A stretch of 64,000 bases of DNA from Aliivibrio_A sp016764915 (GCA_965224595.1 OZ245058.1:3113594-3177593), one strand, 5' to 3'; counted from the stretch's first letter, positions 1 to 8,099 are shown. Notes: generated from the sequence alone by a model not told the origin. Numbers and translations: made by a program.

Positions 1-92
1 GGTTCAACAAGCCTTAATTTAATAATTTAAAAAGACTATCAATGTTCAATAACTTTTTGATATCAAGCTATATTTTATGACTTTTTTCACTC

Positions 93-854
93 TTAATAGT
101 GTAACTCTTTCAACTTATGCCACAACTGTGGGCTCGCAGCCCATACTGGATTCCCTGTCAGCAACCCATCACCTTCAAGAAAAGCAGATGTTTTTCCTCC
201 TGCTTCCTCAATCAATAGTAGACCAGCTAAAGCATCCCAACTGTTAAGGTGGGACTCGTAATAACCATGTATTAGTCCATGGGAAACATGCGCAAGCATT
301 AATGCGCCCGCACCAAAACGTCGATGTTCAATATTTTTCGCATCTAAAGTCGTAAGCAAATCCAAGTATTCATCCAAAGGGCGACGGTTAGATCTACCTA
401 TACCAATGATTTCTTGGCCTTCTTCAGGATCATTTATAATCAATGGCACACCATTTAAGTAAGCCCCTTTACCATGCTCAGCAAAGAATAACTCATTTCT
501 ATCAGGAGCATAAACGAAACCAATTTTAATTTCCCCTTTTACAACATAAGCGACTGAAATACACCAATAATCCATTCCCTGAAGGTAGTTGGTTGTTCCG
601 TCGATGGGATCTATCACCCAAACTCCGGCCTCACTATCGCCTTCAGTCAAACCACTCTCTTCTCCTAAAAATCCATCTTCAGGAAACAATATGTGAATGC
701 ATTTTTTTAGCGCATTTTCAACACTTAAATCAGCTTCAGAGACAAAATCCTGCCTGCTCTTTGTCGTCACTGATACCCCTGATTGACGAATCTCTTGTGC
801 ATGTTTTCCGGCTTTTTTAATTGCCACTTCTAACGCTTTGTATTGATCTTGCAT
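93..854 (-). CDS. Inositol-monophosphatase-family phosphatase
   Basis: Mg2+-dependent phosphomonoesterase of the IMPase/FIG fold, 253 aa, the usual length for SuhB-like enzymes. Visible metal-site motifs are GEES (residues 64-67), DPIDGTTN (82-89) and WDALAG with Asp207 near the C-terminus; all expected acidic residues are present. No signal peptide, so cytoplasmic. It is the last gene of a minus-strand set (MBL hydrolase, LacI regulator, this gene), one base after the LacI stop codon, so almost certainly co-transcribed. Next to an ABC importer, it probably dephosphorylates an imported or partly hydrolysed sugar or polyol phosphate; that substrate is inference. It is unlikely to be the housekeeping SuhB, which is normally not linked to transport genes. 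The 92 bases downstream, to the window edge, show nothing recognisable. Confidence 0.88.
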   Translation of the reverse strand: MQDQYKALEVAIKKAGKHAQEIRQSGVSVTTKSRQDFVSEADLSVENALKKCIHILFPEDGFLGEESGLTEGDSEAGVWVIDPIDGTTNYLQGMDYWCISVAYVVKGEIKIGFVYAPDRNELFFAEHGKGAYLNGVPLIINDPEEGQEIIGIGRSNRRPLDEYLDLLTTLDAKNIEHRRFGAGALMLAHVSHGLIHGYYESHLNSWDALAGLLLIEEAGGKTSAFLEGDGLLTGNPVWAASPQLWHKLKELHY

Positions 855-855
855 T

Positions 856-1899
856 TTATCGTGCCCTTTTATTGTCTGCGTGTGGTGAAGTGTTTCTAAT
901 GATTAATTTAACGGGTATTTCTTCGAAACGTTGAGTGATATGAGGGTCTTGTCCTCTTGATTCTAAGCAAGTTAAAACTCGCTGTGCCGTGGTGGTGACG
1001 TCTTGGTGGATGGTTGTTAAACGGTAGCTGTACTGTGAAGTTTGAAGTGTATTGTCAAAACCAATAATTAGGAAATTAGTCGGTGCATCAAATCCATTTT
1101 CTCTCATTCCGTCCAAAAAACCACAAGCCAATTGAGCATTAGCACAAAAAATACCATCAACTTTTTTTACTTGTTTACAGTAATCATGTGCTGCTTGTCT
1201 TCCTCCTTCGTAGCCATCTAGCTCGGTGATTATTTCGAGAAAATCAGACTTATGAAAAGAATTTTTTTTGGTCATTACCTGACGAAAAGCCTCACCTCGA
1301 TTTATGCCAGACCAAGTAGAACCTTTATAATTCACCCAACCAACAGAAGTGCAGCCTGAATTTATTAGTTGCTTAGAAACGAGTAACGCCGCCATGTTAT
1401 TGTTAGAGCAGACAAAGTCGACATTGGGAATGTCCATCTGACGGTTAATACCAACGACTGGAATATTGTGTCGAACACATTCTCTCACTAAATCAGCAGG
1501 AGGCTGACCCGATGTAATAATTACTCCAGAGACTCTAAATTGTGTAAAGCGACGGATAGTCATTTCTAATTCGTCGGCATTTTGTACTTCGGTTACGAGT
1601 GCTTGGTATCCTTTTCTTTGAATTTCATTTAGTAAACCTTCTAATAAACTACTACGAAAAGGATCACTTAATCGCGCGATTATTACACCAATTAAGTGAC
1701 TACGTTTTCGATTTAACCCCTGTGCTAAAAAATTAACTTGATAGCCAAGTTCACTTGCTGCTTGCAGTATTTTCTCACGTGTTTTTTGAGCAACACTACT
1801 GTTATTACTGAACGTCCGAGAAACGGTTGCGCGTGAAACGCCTGCAAGTTTAGCAACGTCTTCAGCTGTCACCGATCTACTGTTTTGAGCCTTCTTCAC
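856..1899 (-). CDS. LacI/GalR-family transcriptional regulator
   Basis: 347 aa. N-terminal LacI-type helix-turn-helix (about residues 10-35, VTAEDVAKLAGVSRATVSR) and hinge helix, then a type-1 periplasmic-binding-like effector domain (about 65-340) starting at SHLIGVIIARLSDPF. Such proteins usually repress sugar or nucleoside operons until a small ligand binds. It sits between the MBL hydrolase (12 bp upstream) and the IMPase (1 bp downstream), and a perfect 20-bp palindrome lies in the divergent intergenic region, so it most likely controls both arms of the cassette, including itself. The effector cannot be read from sequence. Confidence 0.9.
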   Translation of the reverse strand: MKKAQNSRSVTAEDVAKLAGVSRATVSRTFSNNSSVAQKTREKILQAASELGYQVNFLAQGLNRKRSHLIGVIIARLSDPFRSSLLEGLLNEIQRKGYQALVTEVQNADELEMTIRRFTQFRVSGVIITSGQPPADLVRECVRHNIPVVGINRQMDIPNVDFVCSNNNMAALLVSKQLINSGCTSVGWVNYKGSTWSGINRGEAFRQVMTKKNSFHKSDFLEIITELDGYEGGRQAAHDYCKQVKKVDGIFCANAQLACGFLDGMRENGFDAPTNFLIIGFDNTLQTSQYSYRLTTIHQDVTTTAQRVLTCLESRGQDPHITQRFEEIPVKLIIRNTSPHADNKRAR

Positions 1900-1910
1900 G
1901 ATTCTTTCCC

Positions 1911-2693
1911 TTACTCTATGATCGTAGAAACTTGTATTTTTTTAATATAATTCTCGTTTTCTAAATCAATGAATAACCCATCTTTACTTAAAAATAACTT
2001 AGGTATGTATTGAACTGCTTCGGAAATGTCAGGTGTTACTTCATCAAAGAGGTGGTAGATCCCTAGAGATTTTATACCTGTTTCTACTAATAAACGTTCA
2101 CAATCTGCTAAATCACCATGAGAGGCATTGTGCGGTAAAGGTTCAAAAGAGGCACATTCTTGAAAGGCAATATCAACCCCATTCATCAGTTTTTTGCTTG
2201 CTACAGTGGGGCGTCCATCCCCACTGAAAAATAAAGTTTGTTGGTCCGCTGTAATACGAATCGCACGGTTGCTTATTTCATGCTGAGTATTGGCTGTGTC
2301 AATTGTCCAATTTTTCCACTCAAAAGAGTCACTAATCTCCCGCCAATGAATGTCGAAACATATATCTTTCTCTGGCCAAGTTGATAATGCCACTAGCGCT
2401 TCAAGTGGTTCTTTTTGTTCTGTTTGGCAAAAAATGGTTAACGGTTCAGCTCTTTTAAAACTTTTCCATTGGTTTATCAAAGCGGCTAACCCAGAACAAT
2501 GATCAGGGTGGATATGAGTAAAATAAATTACCTGTATTTCGTTTACTCCAATACCTCGTTGCCAAATAGCTCTAGGTACAGTTGGGCCACAGTCGATGAG
2601 CCATTGATTCTCCTGCGAATCGATAATTCTAATTGAAGATGTATTACTGTGTTTCGAGAACGCGCTACCACAACCAATCACATCAATTTTCAT
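1911..2693 (-). CDS. MBL-fold metallohydrolase (RNase Z / PhnP-like)
   Basis: 260 aa metallo-beta-lactamase-fold hydrolase. Metal ligands are visible: HIHPDH (His60, His62, Asp64, His65), a middle His (TQHEISN), the Asp of FSGDGRP, and a late His in GIYHLFDE. The layout resembles the RNase Z/PhnP branch, whose members are phosphodiesterases, rather than glyoxalase II or beta-lactamases. No signal peptide. It leads the minus-strand operon with the LacI regulator and IMPase, and is divergent from an ABC importer. Inference: it opens a phosphodiester or cyclic phosphate so that the IMPase can remove the remaining phosphate. Not tRNase Z itself: linkage and architecture differ. Confidence 0.82.
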   Translation of the reverse strand: MKIDVIGCGSAFSKHSNTSSIRIIDSQENQWLIDCGPTVPRAIWQRGIGVNEIQVIYFTHIHPDHCSGLAALINQWKSFKRAEPLTIFCQTEQKEPLEALVALSTWPEKDICFDIHWREISDSFEWKNWTIDTANTQHEISNRAIRITADQQTLFFSGDGRPTVASKKLMNGVDIAFQECASFEPLPHNASHGDLADCERLLVETGIKSLGIYHLFDEVTPDISEAVQYIPKLFLSKDGLFIDLENENYIKKIQVSTIIE

Positions 2694-2795
2694 ATTGCCT
2701 CACAAAGTTTTTTTTTAGTTTAATAGAATTGTCATAAAGTTCCGACAAAGTAGGTCCCCATAATGTCGGTTAAAGGTTACATTTTTTTTACAAGT

Positions 2796-2815
2796 TAATG
2801 AACACGTGTTCATTA
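2796..2815. promoter_or_regulatory. Perfect 20-bp palindrome, probable LacI-type operator
   Basis: TAATGAACACGTGTTCATTA reads identically on both strands and has the central CG typical of LacI-family operators. It lies between the divergent MBL-lacI-IMPase and ABC-importer operons. A possible -10 (CATAAT, 2759-2764) lies upstream on the plus strand, which would put the operator in the early transcribed leader; I could not identify a good -35. Binding by the adjacent regulator is inference from position and symmetry. Confidence 0.72.
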
Positions 2816-2869
2816 TGTAAAAGAAATTTAAAAACCTCCGGCAATCGTTTTATCGTACTGGAGCAAAGC

Positions 2870-3955
2870 ATGACGCATTTACATATAAAAGACCTACAAG
2901 CAGGTTATGGGAATAAGTTGATTTTGAATAATATCAACTTAGAAGTTAAGCAAGGGGAAATGATTGCTTTACTTGGCCCTTCTGGATGTGGAAAAACAAC
3001 TCTATTAAATGCGTTATGTGGTTTTATTCCTGTGAGCCATGGAGAAATATTTTCAGATAAACGTGTTATTTCACAATTGCCCGCTGAGCAAAGGAATATC
3101 ACCATGGTATTTCAAAGCTATGCGCTTTGGCCTCATATGACTGTGGCACAAAACATTGCTTACGGGCTAAAAGTTAAAAAAGTGAAACGAGCAGATATCG
3201 AAGCTCGAGTTGCAGAATTATTGAATGTAGTGAAATTGAACGGGCTAGAAGGAGAAAAGGTCACTGCACTGTCTGGAGGTCAAAGGCAGCGTGTCGCATT
3301 AGCCCGAGCATTAGCTATTCGACCAGATGTACTGGTATTAGATGAGCCTCTCTCTAACCTTGATGCCAAAGTTAGGTTGAGTGTGCGCCACGAAATTAAA
3401 GCATTACAAAAGAAGCTTGGTTTCACCTCGTTGATCGTTACTCATGACCAAGAGGAAGCACTCGTAATGGCTGATCGTATCGCGGTACTAAATAAAGGAA
3501 AAATTGAACAAATTGGTACGCCAGAAGAGATTTACCATCATCCAAGTACGGCTTTTGTCGCTGATTTCATGGGGGCTGATAATTACATTGAGTGGCCAAT
3601 AAATAACGCTGATTTTATTTTAAATATTAACCTGCCTACTGATAAGTCTAATATTTATTTTCGTAGTGAAAACGTTTCAATATCACTGCAAGCAACTATT
3701 AACAATGATTTAAACCAGCAACATCATGACGGTTTAATCATTAAAGGCGTTGTTGACCAAAGTGCTTTTTTTGGCAACAACTACAGAATTAGTGTGCGCT
3801 GCGGGAAGCACACAATACAGGCGGAACATAATCAACACCTGCCTGGGAAAACTCCCGTGACTTTACATATCTTACCCAAAGCACTGCACATATACGCTCA
3901 AGAAGTTAAAAGGTCAGTACTCGAAAAAATCAAACCATTTCTATTAAATCAATGA
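2870..3955 (+). CDS. ABC importer ATPase (PotA/FbpC/UgpC type)
   Basis: 361 aa nucleotide-binding subunit. Walker A GPSGCGKTT, Q-loop VFQSYALWPH, signature LSGGQRQR, Walker B VLVLDEP and the switch His of VTHDQEEA are intact. A C-terminal TOBE-like region (about 240-361) is typical of importers for spermidine, iron, sugar phosphates and similar substrates. The start is set at the ATG at 2870, preceded by GGAG at good spacing; an upstream in-frame ATG at 2798 lies inside the palindromic operator and would add unrelated sequence. First gene of the plus-strand operon; the binding-protein gene follows after 9 bp. Confidence 0.9.
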   Translation: MTHLHIKDLQAGYGNKLILNNINLEVKQGEMIALLGPSGCGKTTLLNALCGFIPVSHGEIFSDKRVISQLPAEQRNITMVFQSYALWPHMTVAQNIAYGLKVKKVKRADIEARVAELLNVVKLNGLEGEKVTALSGGQRQRVALARALAIRPDVLVLDEPLSNLDAKVRLSVRHEIKALQKKLGFTSLIVTHDQEEALVMADRIAVLNKGKIEQIGTPEEIYHHPSTAFVADFMGADNYIEWPINNADFILNINLPTDKSNIYFRSENVSISLQATINNDLNQQHHDGLIIKGVVDQSAFFGNNYRISVRCGKHTIQAEHNQHLPGKTPVTLHILPKALHIYAQEVKRSVLEKIKPFLLNQ

Positions 3956-3964
3956 GGATAAATC

Positions 3965-5113
3965 ATGTTTCATAAAACTAAACTAGCGGCGATTGTCACT
4001 ATTGGTCTTACCCAATTTTCAAGTTTTGCAAATGCGGAAACTACTTTGAATGTGGTTTCTGCTGGTAACCAACATATGGTGGATTACGTTAAGTCTTACT
4101 TAGCCCCAAAATTTGAGGCGACGCACCCAGGTGTAAAAGTAAATGTCGTTGGAACAGGTCCTGGAGATGCAGGCTCTCATAAAATCATGGAGAAACTTTC
4201 AGCACAAAATAGCAGTGGACTTACCGCTTGGGATATTGATGTTGCTGTTGTTCACCAAAAAATTGGTGGAGAACTAGTAAAGGATGGTCTGCTTTCAAAG
4301 TATAGAGCAGACATTAGTACTGGTAATCTGGCTACACGAGACAGTGCTAAAAATGCACTTGGTGTGAATGTAGATGGTTATGTTATGCCTATGTTTCATA
4401 GCCAAACTGCGATTGCATATAACAGTGATTTTGTTACAAACCCACCGAAATCTTACGATGAATTAGTAATATGGACACAAAAACATCCCAAAGATTTTGG
4501 TTACAACGGTATTAAAAATGGTATGTCAGGAGTGAGTTTTGTTACTGGTTGGGTTTATGCTTATGGTAGCAATGCAGACAAGTTATCAACGGCTCCGTAT
4601 GAAAAAGAAGTTGCGGCATCATGGGATAGCGCTTTTGCGAGTCTTAAAGAGTTTAATAAAAACATTACCTTTACGCCGGGTAATGCTGGAACATTAGATA
4701 TGCTGAACCGTGGTGAAATATTCATGGGTCCTGTATGGGTTGATATGTTCTACAGCTGGAAAGCACAAGGTAAAATCCCACCTTCATTGAAGTTGTCTTT
4801 AATAGCACCAGGTATGCCCGGACAACCTATGTATTACGTTACGCCGACAAAAGCGTCACACCCAAAACTTGCACGTGAATTCATCGAATTAGCAACCAGT
4901 CCAGAAATACAGGCAGAGGGTATTGTAAAACGTTTTAATTGGTATCCAGGTATTGATGCTGAACATGTTAGAAACAAGTTAGACAACGCAACATGGGAAA
5001 AACTTTTTGCTGAAATCACGCCAAGTGACTTAGCAAAGTATGGGAAAAGCTTCCCAATCGGGCCTTATTTTAATGACATCAAAGAAGGTTACGAACGTAA
5101 AGTCTCTAACTAA
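3965..5113 (+). CDS. ABC importer periplasmic substrate-binding protein
   Basis: 382 aa with an N-terminal signal peptide (MFHKTK, hydrophobic core, probable cleavage after FANA near residue 24). The mature part starts ETTLNVVSAGN and has the family-1 extracellular solute-binding layout (FEATHPGVKVNVVG, then hinge segments such as GEIFMGPVWVDMF and PTKASHPKLAREFIELATSPE). This class carries sugars, sugar phosphates, polyamines or iron. Strong GAGG ribosome site. The ligand is not determinable, but the linked phosphatase and phosphodiesterase-like genes point to a phosphorylated compound. Confidence 0.88.
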   Translation: MFHKTKLAAIVTIGLTQFSSFANAETTLNVVSAGNQHMVDYVKSYLAPKFEATHPGVKVNVVGTGPGDAGSHKIMEKLSAQNSSGLTAWDIDVAVVHQKIGGELVKDGLLSKYRADISTGNLATRDSAKNALGVNVDGYVMPMFHSQTAIAYNSDFVTNPPKSYDELVIWTQKHPKDFGYNGIKNGMSGVSFVTGWVYAYGSNADKLSTAPYEKEVAASWDSAFASLKEFNKNITFTPGNAGTLDMLNRGEIFMGPVWVDMFYSWKAQGKIPPSLKLSLIAPGMPGQPMYYVTPTKASHPKLAREFIELATSPEIQAEGIVKRFNWYPGIDAEHVRNKLDNATWEKLFAEITPSDLAKYGKSFPIGPYFNDIKEGYERKVSN

Positions 5114-5140
5114 TCCTTAGAATATTGTTACTTGATTAAT

Positions 5141-5164
5141 GCTCTGAGTTTTATCGCTCAGAGC
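5141..5164 (+). promoter_or_regulatory. Intercistronic hairpin after the binding-protein gene
   Basis: An 8-bp perfect stem (GCTCTGAG, 5141-5148, with CTCAGAGC, 5157-5164) and an 8-nt loop, followed by TATTTT. It sits between the binding-protein stop and the first permease. Such hairpins often act as partial terminators or 3'-end stabilisers, so that the binding protein is made in excess over the membrane parts. The role here is inferred. Confidence 0.55.
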
Positions 5165-5197
5165 TATTTTAACTTGCGTTAGTTATTGGGGGAAAAA

Positions 5198-6034
5198 ATG
5201 CGTCAAATGAAATCACACAACCTTTGGTTAGTCGTACCTGCAGCTTTGATGGTTGGCATCTTCTTTTTATATCCATTGTGCTTCTCACTCTATTCCGCCG
5301 TTACATTAGACGGTGGAGGTTTCACATTGACACATTTGTATAAAGCTTTTGATCTATATTCAAAAGACATGTTATTTACCATTTTTATTGTATTAATTTC
5401 TGTGTCTATTTTAGCCGTTTTATCTGTGATTATTGCTGCACTTATTACTTTATCGCCTTTTCGCTCTTTAGTTGGCTTACTTGCATTTCTTTATCGTTTA
5501 CCGTTGTTTATTCCTTTTATTGTAACTGCACAAATGATGCGGACATTTTTGGCAAAGAATGGGCTAATGAATAATGCATTTATCGAGTCTGGATTGTTAA
5601 CACCCATGGAAACAATCTCTTTTCTTGGCTGGAGTGGCATCATCATTACATTTGTTTGGAAGCAAACGGCATTTTCGACGTTATTAATATCTGGAGCAAT
5701 GGCCGCTTTAGATGACTCTCAAATCCGTGCTGCACGTAATTTAGGCGCATCTCGTTTTCGAGTTTTAGTTCAAATAATATTGCCTCAAATTACTGCAAGT
5801 ATTGGGGTTGCTATGGTTTTATCGACGGTAACTATTATGTCAGTGCTTTCGGTTCCGCTAATGATAGGGACAGGCACTCCTACCATGATGACTGCTGATA
5901 TGGCATTTCGAGTTAACTCCTATGGTGATTATCATGTCGCAAATGCGCTTGGCTTGGTGTCGTACTGTATATGTGCGGGATTAGCTTGCTTTTACTTACG
6001 TCAGAATCTAAAAGACAAAGGAGTAATTTCATGA
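5198..6034 (+). CDS. ABC importer inner-membrane permease 1
   Basis: 278 aa, about six transmembrane segments of the binding-protein-dependent permease family. The cytoplasmic coupling loop is visible as AARNLGASRFRVLVQIILPQI, close to the EAA consensus. The start is the ATG at 5198, just after a GGGGGA Shine-Dalgarno; a TTG 12 bases upstream in frame lies at the edge of that ribosome site and is less likely. Its TGA stop overlaps the ATG of the second permease (ATGA), indicating translational coupling. Confidence 0.88.
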   Translation: MRQMKSHNLWLVVPAALMVGIFFLYPLCFSLYSAVTLDGGGFTLTHLYKAFDLYSKDMLFTIFIVLISVSILAVLSVIIAALITLSPFRSLVGLLAFLYRLPLFIPFIVTAQMMRTFLAKNGLMNNAFIESGLLTPMETISFLGWSGIIITFVWKQTAFSTLLISGAMAALDDSQIRAARNLGASRFRVLVQIILPQITASIGVAMVLSTVTIMSVLSVPLMIGTGTPTMMTADMAFRVNSYGDYHVANALGLVSYCICAGLACFYLRQNLKDKGVIS

Positions 6035-6882
6035 TCGCTACAAAAAAACGTCATTTTTTCAGCGGGTTTAGAATCTACAATTTACGCTTCAGTTTTTGGT
6101 TACAAAGTTTATTTATATTACTGCTCGCTTTGGTGATGTTTGGTCCTATCGCAAACTTACTCATTTGGACGGTAACAGAAAGTTGGTATTTTCCAAATTC
6201 GCTTCCCACTCAATGGGGCTTTAAATACTGGCTACAAGTATTTAATCCTTACAGTGATGTTTCTGGCTCATTACTGACTAGCATATTTATTGCGATCTTA
6301 ACGGTCATCGTGTGCTTGTTAGTTTCTGTACCGGCTGGATACGCACTATCAAAAAACAGTATGCCATTTCGTGTTTTTTGGATGCTACTTTTTTTGATCC
6401 CACAGGCTTTTCCAAACCTTACCGTATATATGAATATTGCTCGACTTTTCTATGACTTTGGCTTAAATGGTACATTGCTCGGTGTGGTCTTAGTGCATAG
6501 TGTGCATGGTCTGATGTTCTCGATTTGGATCAGTGTTGCAGCGTTTAGCTCTACAGATCCAATGTTGGAACGCGCTTCTCGTAATTTAGGGGCAGGGCCT
6601 ATCTATACATTTTTTCATATTGTTTTGCCTCAAGCCGCCCCTGGACTTGTTGCGAGTTGTATTTTTGTATTCTTGGAGTCATTGGATGAGTTTACAGGGA
6701 CCTTTTTTGTGGGCTCTCCAAACATTAATACTTTGCCGCTTTTACTGTATACCGCGAGTATGGAAGGGAATTATCAAATTGCGTCTATTACAGCATTGAT
6801 CTTACTTGTCCCTTCTATTCTATTTATGGTGGTTATTCATAAATTTATGCGACCTGAAATGCTTTCCAAACTTGGTAAATAG
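6031..6882 (+). CDS. ABC importer inner-membrane permease 2
   Basis: 283 aa, multi-spanning permease with the coupling motif ERASRNLGAGPIYTFFHIVLPQ and an SVPAGYALSKNSM segment typical of PotC/UgpE-like partners. Start at the ATG at 6031 with AGGAG upstream; it overlaps the previous stop by 4 bp. Pairs with permease 1 as a heterodimer. No clear terminator follows; 167 bp separate it from the SemiSWEET gene, so read-through is possible. Confidence 0.88.
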   Translation: MIATKKRHFFSGFRIYNLRFSFWLQSLFILLLALVMFGPIANLLIWTVTESWYFPNSLPTQWGFKYWLQVFNPYSDVSGSLLTSIFIAILTVIVCLLVSVPAGYALSKNSMPFRVFWMLLFLIPQAFPNLTVYMNIARLFYDFGLNGTLLGVVLVHSVHGLMFSIWISVAAFSSTDPMLERASRNLGAGPIYTFFHIVLPQAAPGLVASCIFVFLESLDEFTGTFFVGSPNINTLPLLLYTASMEGNYQIASITALILLVPSILFMVVIHKFMRPEMLSKLGK

Positions 6883-7049
6883 AAATTTCATTTAATATTT
6901 TTGAAAATAGAAATAAAAAAGGGGGAGAATTTAGCACATGAGCGACTTCATACAACACTTGAATACTGATTAACTATTAAAATTTACTAAGTAAAAATAT
7001 CGGGTTGGGCTTGCTCAGGACAGTTTTAAAAATTTAGGAAGGATATAAC

Positions 7050-7316
7050 ATGACCAATATAGAAATTTTAGGATTTACATCAGCATTTTTAACAACAATT
7101 GCTTTCGTTCCTCAGGCCATCTTAGTGATCAAAATACGAGAAACAGAGTCTTTGTCGTTAACTATGTATAGCATATTTACTTTGGGTGTTGCCTCTTGGT
7201 TAGCCTACGGAATAATAAAAGAAGACAGTGCAATGATACTTGCGAACGCGGTTACACTGTTGCTATCGACTATTATTTTGTCAATAAAAATATATAACAC
7301 CATACAATCTAAATGA
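7050..7316 (+). CDS. SemiSWEET-type PQ-loop sugar transporter
   Basis: 88 aa, three predicted transmembrane helices, a single half-unit of the SWEET/MtN3 fold. The family marks are visible: the proline-glutamine pair in TIAFVPQAI (TM1) and the Leu/Asn-containing TM3 (ILANAVTLLL). SemiSWEETs are homodimeric facilitators of mono- or disaccharides. A strong GGAAGG ribosome site precedes it. Placed after the ABC importer, it may move the dephosphorylated sugar product or an inducer, but this link is inference; it is also next to an island scar and could be an independent gene. Confidence 0.85.
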   Translation: MTNIEILGFTSAFLTTIAFVPQAILVIKIRETESLSLTMYSIFTLGVASWLAYGIIKEDSAMILANAVTLLLSTIILSIKIYNTIQSK

Positions 7317-7409
7317 CATGATTTTAGTAATGATTTAATTGTGGAATAGGATAATAATGGAATGGGGTCAACTTAATAACCTTTGCACTAATTATGCGAA
7401 AATCTGCCG

Positions 7410-7790
7410 ATGAATAATTCTAATGTCTACGCAGGTAATCGTTATCCTGCACAAATCATCACCCATTCAGTTTGGCTTTATCATCGATTTTAACCGAGCT
7501 TTCGTTAAATTGAAGAATTGCTAGCAGATAGATGGATCGTTGTCAGGTATGAAACGATTCACCAGAGGTGTAACAAGTATGGTGCGGTCTATTGTAACCA
7601 AATTAAAAAGAATCTCGGTCAACTTGGTGATACCTGGTATTTAGATGAGGTGTTCATCAAAATCAATGGAGTATTATGCTATCTTTGGCGAGCCGTAGAT
7701 GAAATAGATATTTTAGTTTAGAAGCGAAAGAATAAGAAAGCAGCGATGCGCTTCTTTAAACGATTATTAAAAGTGCAGGGAGATTGTAAT
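7410..7790 (+). pseudogene. IS6-family transposase relic
   Basis: A single reading frame runs from ATG 7410 to about 7790 with three in-frame stops (after YHRF, after SFR, and after DILV). Between the stops it reads like the N-terminal half of an IS6/IS26-type DDE transposase: RYPAQIITHSVWLYHRF, then IEELLAD, then YETIHQRCNKYG, then DTWYLDEVFIKINGVLCYLWRAVDE (the first catalytic Asp is in YLDEV), then KNKKAAMRFFKRLLK. The C-terminal half with the remaining catalytic residues is missing; the sequence changes abruptly near 7790. Inactive. I could not define terminal inverted repeats or a target duplication. Confidence 0.72.
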
Positions 7791-7799
7791 GGTACGATG

Positions 7800-7993
7800 A
7801 TCTTGGAGACTGTTAACCCCTCGCTTTCAATATCGTTGACACGTTTACGGCCAAAAGCGCGAGCAAGCTCTTTTTTCCTGAACGTTTTAGATTCACGGTG
7901 TATAATCTTCTGATTCTTTTTAACGACTACGGTCGTTTTAAATCGTGCTTCACCGTTTTTTAGCTTACGTGTTTCAATTGAAAAAGAGGCCAT
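7800..7993 (-). pseudogene. Truncated tyrosine-recombinase (phage/island integrase) N-terminus
   Basis: The minus-strand frame from ATG 7993 reads MASFSIETRKLKNGEARFKT, then KNQKIIHRESKTFRKKELARAFGRKRVNDIE, which resembles the arm-binding N-terminal domain of island or phage integrases. It is cut off after about 65 codons where the IS6 relic begins; the rest of the open frame (to 7718) is only antisense transposase sequence. No catalytic R-H-R-Y domain remains, so it is non-functional. Its position directly upstream of dusA matches the published class of dusA-associated integrases. The junction coordinate is approximate. Confidence 0.65.
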
Positions 7994-8008
7994 CGTCCAA
8001 CTCCAAAA

Positions 8009-8035
8009 GGGGTACTGTCGGGGGTACTATAGTAC
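8009..8035. repeat. Repeats upstream of the integrase relic, possible arm-type sites
   Basis: Two direct copies of GGGGTACT (8009-8016 and 8021-8028), the second overlapping a perfect 12-bp palindrome GTACTATAGTAC (8024-8035). They lie between the integrase fragment and dusA. Short direct repeats next to an integrase gene often are integrase arm-binding sites; this role is inferred. No intact att core duplication was found. Confidence 0.4.
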
Positions 8036-8099
8036 GAAATTCGCGTTAATTACAGGCGTTTCATGGTTATATATACAGTGCTTTTAATGAGGTATATTA

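Noticed and set aside
2798..2869. Upstream extension of the importer ATPase from ATG 2798
   Set aside because: The ATG is inside the 20-bp palindrome, the extra 24 residues are unlike ABC ATPases, and the ATG at 2870 has a proper GGAG site.
7718..7800. C-terminal third of the 91-aa minus-strand open frame as integrase sequence
   Set aside because: This part is the reverse strand of the IS6 transposase relic (KNKKAAMRFFKRLLK on the plus strand), not integrase.
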